Origin: Mucilaginibacter sp. 44-25 | GTDB lineage: Bacteria; Bacteroidota; Bacteroidia; Sphingobacteriales; Sphingobacteriaceae | NCBI GenBank assembly: GCA_001898335.1 | Contig: MKTS01000013.1 | Coordinates: forward strand, 62,001-126,000 | Direction of reading: 5' to 3' | DNA: 64,000 nucleotides | Translations under genes and position numbers: made by a program | The notes under the pieces: generated by a model | The model's database searches: none | The model's input: only the letters and a program-made list of their open reading frames with translations | Told to the model about the DNA's origin: nothing | Shown: piece by piece, positions 61,085-64,000 of the stretch | Numbering within the stretch: position 1 is the stretch's first letter | Layout: each line of letters starts with the position of its first letter

Positions 61085-62536
61085 ATGAAATTGAAAAGAT
61101 TTTTAACCGCTATACTTATCGTGCTTTTATGGCCTGTAACAGCCACGCTTGCCCAAAACAGACCGGCGGTGGTTGATACCGGAAAGGTGTTTTCTCTTGA
61201 TGACCTTGAAGGTATCGTATTTAAGAACCACCCCATTGTTAAACAGGCAGCCTTGTTGAGCGAGGCGGCAAAAGCCAACGTATTACAGTCGTTAGGTTAT
61301 TTTGATCCTGCACTCAAGGCTTCGTTCGGGCGTAAGTTGTTTGGCAACACCGAATATTACAACAATTGGAGCAACGAACTTAAGATACCGCTTTACGTAG
61401 CCGGTGCCGATCTTAAAATTGGCTATGACCGCTTTGTGGGCACTTATACCAACCCCGAAACACGTACAGGTACAGACGGGCTAACGGCTGTTGGCCTTAG
61501 TATACCTTTGGGCCAGGGCTTACTGATTGATGCCCGCAGGAGCACTTTATGGCAGGCTAAAGCTATGGTAAGCTATGCTGAGGCGGATAAAGTAAAGCAA
61601 ATTAACACAGTTTGGTATACAGCCGTTAAGGACTACTGGAACTGGTATTATGCGTACCGCGAATATATGCTGGTTAAAGAAGGGCTTGACCTTGCACGCA
61701 CCCGTTTTACAGCCGTAAGGAACCAAACACTCGTAGGCGATAAGCCGCCAATTGATTCGGTTGAGGCCAGTATAACCGTGCAGGACAGGGAAATACAATT
61801 GGCCAAAAGCGCCATTGAGGTGCAAAACACCTTACTGGTACTTTCTAACCACTTATGGAACGAGCAGGGTTCACCGCTGGAGTTACCCCGCAATGCCGTA
61901 CCCCAAACAGTGAGTGATAAAATTAACTTACCCAGTACGCTTGCGCTTGATACACTTTTAGGGCAAGCCAGCAGCCATCCCGAATTAGTTAAACTGAGGG
62001 CCAAAGGCACACAACTGGATATTGAAAGGCGCTACCGGCAGGAACAGTTAAAACCGAAGATCAACATCAGCGGCGCGTTGATATCATCGCGGAGGGATTT
62101 TAACTCTTATGTACCCGATTATTATGATTTTAACTGGCGCAACTACAAGGTGGGTATTGAGTTTGCCTTCCCGTTATTCTTGCGTGCCGAAAGAGGTAAA
62201 CTTAAAGATGTTAAAATAAAACAGCAGCAATTAAATTATGACCTGCAGCAATCAGGCCGTGAGATCAATAATAATGTACGCACGGCTTATAACAGCCTTA
62301 ACGCTTACAAATCGCAACTGAATATTCAGGTGCAAAGCATTACCAACCAGCAGGCTTTATTAAAAGGCGAACTGCAAAAATTTGAGCTTGGCGAAAGCAC
62401 GCTGTTCCTTATTAATAGCCGCGAAAGCAAGTTAATTGATATGAAGATAAAGCGGGAAAGCATTATAGCAGGCTATCAGAAAAGCCTCGCAGAGCTATAC
62501 TATAAAGCGGGGACCAGGCAAACACAAACAAATTAA
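61085..62536 (+). CDS. TolC family outer-membrane channel
   Basis: 483 residues from the ATG at 61085, with signal peptide (KLKRFLTAILIVLLWPVTATLA). An ATG at 61061 lies inside the HlyD gene and would spoil the signal, so I reject it. OEP-type repeats: ndLEGIVFKNHPIVKQAALLSEAAKANVLQSLGYFDP at the N-terminus and a second half with LDTLLGQASSHPELVKLRAKGTQLDIERRYRQEQLKP, ending in FELGESTLFLINSRESKLID. Forms the trimeric exit tunnel of a tripartite exporter. Last gene of the operon; a terminator follows by 21 nt. Confidence 0.9.
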   Translation: MKLKRFLTAILIVLLWPVTATLAQNRPAVVDTGKVFSLDDLEGIVFKNHPIVKQAALLSEAAKANVLQSLGYFDPALKASFGRKLFGNTEYYNNWSNELKIPLYVAGADLKIGYDRFVGTYTNPETRTGTDGLTAVGLSIPLGQGLLIDARRSTLWQAKAMVSYAEADKVKQINTVWYTAVKDYWNWYYAYREYMLVKEGLDLARTRFTAVRNQTLVGDKPPIDSVEASITVQDREIQLAKSAIEVQNTLLVLSNHLWNEQGSPLELPRNAVPQTVSDKINLPSTLALDTLLGQASSHPELVKLRAKGTQLDIERRYRQEQLKPKINISGALISSRRDFNSYVPDYYDFNWRNYKVGIEFAFPLFLRAERGKLKDVKIKQQQLNYDLQQSGREINNNVRTAYNSLNAYKSQLNIQVQSITNQQALLKGELQKFELGESTLFLINSRESKLIDMKIKRESIIAGYQKSLAELYYKAGTRQTQTN

Positions 62537-62557
62537 AAACAATAAACTAACACCTTT

Positions 62558-62594
62558 AAGCCTCATACTGTAATGGTATGAGGCTTTGTTTTTT
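62558..62594 (+). terminator. Intrinsic terminator of the ABC-HlyD-TolC operon
   Basis: AAGCCTCATAC (62558-62568) pairs perfectly with GTATGAGGCTT (62576-62586) across a 7-nt loop, followed by TGTTTTTT. Confidence 0.92.
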
Positions 62595-62616
62595 ACGGCA
62601 ATTCCTTAACGATCGT

Positions 62617-62655
62617 AAAAACGACAAAAGCACACTGTTAAAGTGTGCCTTGTCG
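62617..62655 (-). terminator. Intrinsic terminator of the RND pump gene
   Basis: CGACAA and GCACACT (62622-62636) pair with AGTGTGC and TTGTCG (62642-62655) with a small internal loop. On the reverse strand it is followed by TTTTT. It lies 45 nt past the stop at 62701 and faces the other terminator, so each operon ends separately. Confidence 0.85.
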
Positions 62656-62700
62656 CATTATAACCAATAGAAACCCCAAAAAACAATCTTTATATTAACA

Positions 62701-64000
62701 CTACCTCGTAGTTGGATCTTTTTTACGGTAGGCCCATCCAAATATGAGCGGGAACACCCAAAGGCTAAATAGCATTGCGCAAAGTATCCCCCCTATTACC
62801 ACGCGTGCCAGCGGTCTGGAACTTTCAGAACCGATACCATGGGAGATAGCCGCCGGGAACAAGCCTATAGCTGCCATCAAGGCGGTCATCATCACGGGGC
62901 GAATACGCGAGTTAACGCCCAGTTTCATGGCGTTGTAAAGCGATTGCTGCTGACCCTCAAATTTTTCGAGATTATGCTTGAAAATGGTAATTAGCAATAC
63001 ACCATCCTGTATACAGATACCAAACAGTGCTATAAAACCTATACCCGCAGATATACTAAAATTGGTACCTGTTATGAATAGTGCCATAATACCCCCTACA
63101 ATAGCGAAAGGTACATTGAGGAATATCAGCGCGGCATCCTTAAAATCGCCGAACATGATAAACAGTAGCAGGAAAATAAGCGCCAAACTAATGGGGACTA
63201 CTTGCGCTAAACGCTTTTCGGCACGTTGCTGGTTCTCAAAATCACCTTGCCATGCCAGCCGGTAGCCATGTTTAACAGTTACAGCAGCCTTAACTTTTTC
63301 CTGAGCCTCTTTTATGGTGCTGCCCATGTCGCGCCCGCGAACGGAAAACTTCAGGGTAGCAAAGCGCTCGTTACCATCCCTAAAAATAAGGCACGGACCA
63401 GTTTTCTGTGTGATGTTGGCCACCTCCCTTATCGGTACTTTACTGCCGCTTTGCGTAGGCACCATCAGGTTACCGATCTGGTCGGGTGTTTGCCGGAAAG
63501 ATTCAGGAAAACGCACCCTGATATCAAACGTTTTAATACCCTCGTACAAGGTTGATGCCGCTTCGCCACCTATCGCCATAGCGATAACCGAGTTAGCATC
63601 TGACGTAGAAACGCCATATTGTGCCATTTTTTGCTGATCGAGGGTGATATCCAATTCAGGCAAGCCAATGCTTTTTAACACACCAAGGTCGGTTATCCCC
63701 TTCACTTTTTTCAATACGTTATACACCTCGTGGGTTTTACCCTCCATGTAGTTGAGCGAATCGCCATAAACTTTTACCACAATAGAGCCTTTAACGCCCG
63801 ATACAGCCTCTTCCACGTTATCGCTAATGGGCTGCGAAAAGTTAAGTTCCGCACCCGGTAAAACGGAAAGGCTTTTATTCATTTGCGCTATCAATTCTTC
63901 TTTTGATACTTTGGGATGCCAGTCTTCCTCAGGGTACATCAACACGTCAAACTCATTATTATAAAAACCGGCTACGTCGGTACCGTTATCAGGTCGCCCG
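62701..64000 (-). CDS. CzcA/CusA-type RND efflux permease (C-terminal part)
   Basis: The gene enters from the right edge and ends at 62701; the visible 433 codons cover the second half. The frame stays open to the window end, upstream of an internal Met at 63945. Features: the second porter domain (PISDNVEEAVSGVKGSIVVKVYG, ELDITLDQQKMAQYGVSTSDANSVIAMAIGGEAASTLYEG), then membrane helices with GDFKDAALIFLNVPFAIVGGIMALF and GFIALFGICIQDGVLLI, ending RPLARVVIGGILCAMLFSLWVFPLIFGW. It belongs to the heavy-metal (HME) branch of RND pumps. Metal specificity cannot be told here. Adaptor and channel genes are presumably to the right. Confidence 0.9.
   Translation of the reverse strand, partial: GRPDNGTDVAGFYNNEFDVLMYPEEDWHPKVSKEELIAQMNKSLSVLPGAELNFSQPISDNVEEAVSGVKGSIVVKVYGDSLNYMEGKTHEVYNVLKKVKGITDLGVLKSIGLPELDITLDQQKMAQYGVSTSDANSVIAMAIGGEAASTLYEGIKTFDIRVRFPESFRQTPDQIGNLMVPTQSGSKVPIREVANITQKTGPCLIFRDGNERFATLKFSVRGRDMGSTIKEAQEKVKAAVTVKHGYRLAWQGDFENQQRAEKRLAQVVPISLALIFLLLFIMFGDFKDAALIFLNVPFAIVGGIMALFITGTNFSISAGIGFIALFGICIQDGVLLITIFKHNLEKFEGQQQSLYNAMKLGVNSRIRPVMMTALMAAIGLFPAAISHGIGSESSRPLARVVIGGILCAMLFSLWVFPLIFGWAYRKKDPTTR

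Overview
The window is bacterial chromosome from the phylum Bacteroidota, most likely the family Sphingobacteriaceae (a Mucilaginibacter- or Pedobacter-like organism). The grounds are a SusC/SusD outer-membrane pair, many secreted lipoproteins and peptidases, families largely confined to this phylum (DUF3943, DUF3570, DUF4266, TonB-linked carbohydrate receptors), near-absence of Shine-Dalgarno sequences, and repeated promoter -7 boxes of the Bacteroidota form TAnnTTTG. The genus is inference. No IS element, prophage, CRISPR array or rRNA was seen. There is one tRNA, tRNA-Ser(TGA).

Layout. 1-8.7 kb: start of rpsO (off the left edge), a MATE exporter, a hot-dog thioesterase, a DUF3943 protein, a three-PAS histidine kinase, methionine aminopeptidase, a START-domain protein, an acetyltransferase and an NlpC/P60 lipoprotein. 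8.7-12.6 kb: zinc alcohol dehydrogenase, two tandem paralogous SDRs and an AraC regulator. 12.7-20.7 kb: D-Ala-D-Ala ligase, a tricorn-type protease, then a compact envelope operon (PASTA protein, rhodanese, MltG, thioesterase, YihY/BrkB). 20.8-21.0 kb: tRNA-Ser with a near-perfect promoter and a terminator. 21-29.2 kb: a two-motif aspartyl protease, then a LysR regulator divergent from a probable operon of DabB and DabA (inorganic-carbon uptake), a zinc-ribbon protein, a Sua5-type threonylcarbamoyl-AMP synthase (a bicarbonate user) and a small coiled-coil protein, closed by a strong hairpin. 29.2-36.2 kb: membrane AraC regulator, DoxX, small lipoprotein, GH16 glucanase, flavin reductase, atypical SDR, and a DPP-IV-like peptidase with a perfect 24-bp palindrome just before its start. 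36.3-46.6 kb: a carbohydrate-utilisation locus with an AraC regulator, SusC, SusD, fasciclin lipoprotein, DUF5007-like lipoprotein and a GH2 enzyme. 46.8-53.6 kb: NAPE-PLD-like hydrolase, a PAS membrane sensor broken by a one-base frameshift, a TPR histidine kinase, and an OmpR-type two-component pair. 53.7-57.7 kb: a b-type cytochrome facing a five-gene redox operon (Rieske, thioredoxin, ApbE, DUF4266, DUF3570). 58.2-64 kb: a small His/Cys-containing protein, an ABC exporter transmembrane protein that lacks its ATPase domain, HlyD adaptor, TolC channel, and the C-terminal part of a CzcA/CusA-type RND pump.

Most notable: (1) the ATPase-less ABC transmembrane protein translationally coupled to HlyD and TolC; (2) the DAB carbon-uptake operon carrying a bicarbonate-consuming tRNA-modification enzyme, with a LysR dyad covering both divergent promoters; (3) TACAGTA repeats, all in 11-bp phase, between the two-component operon and the cytochrome gene; (4) the frameshifted PAS sensor; (5) in-phase repeats upstream of susC sharing a TTATCAT core with the upstream region of the neighbouring AraC gene. 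All functional statements rest on reading the sequence and remembered family features; no database search was possible.
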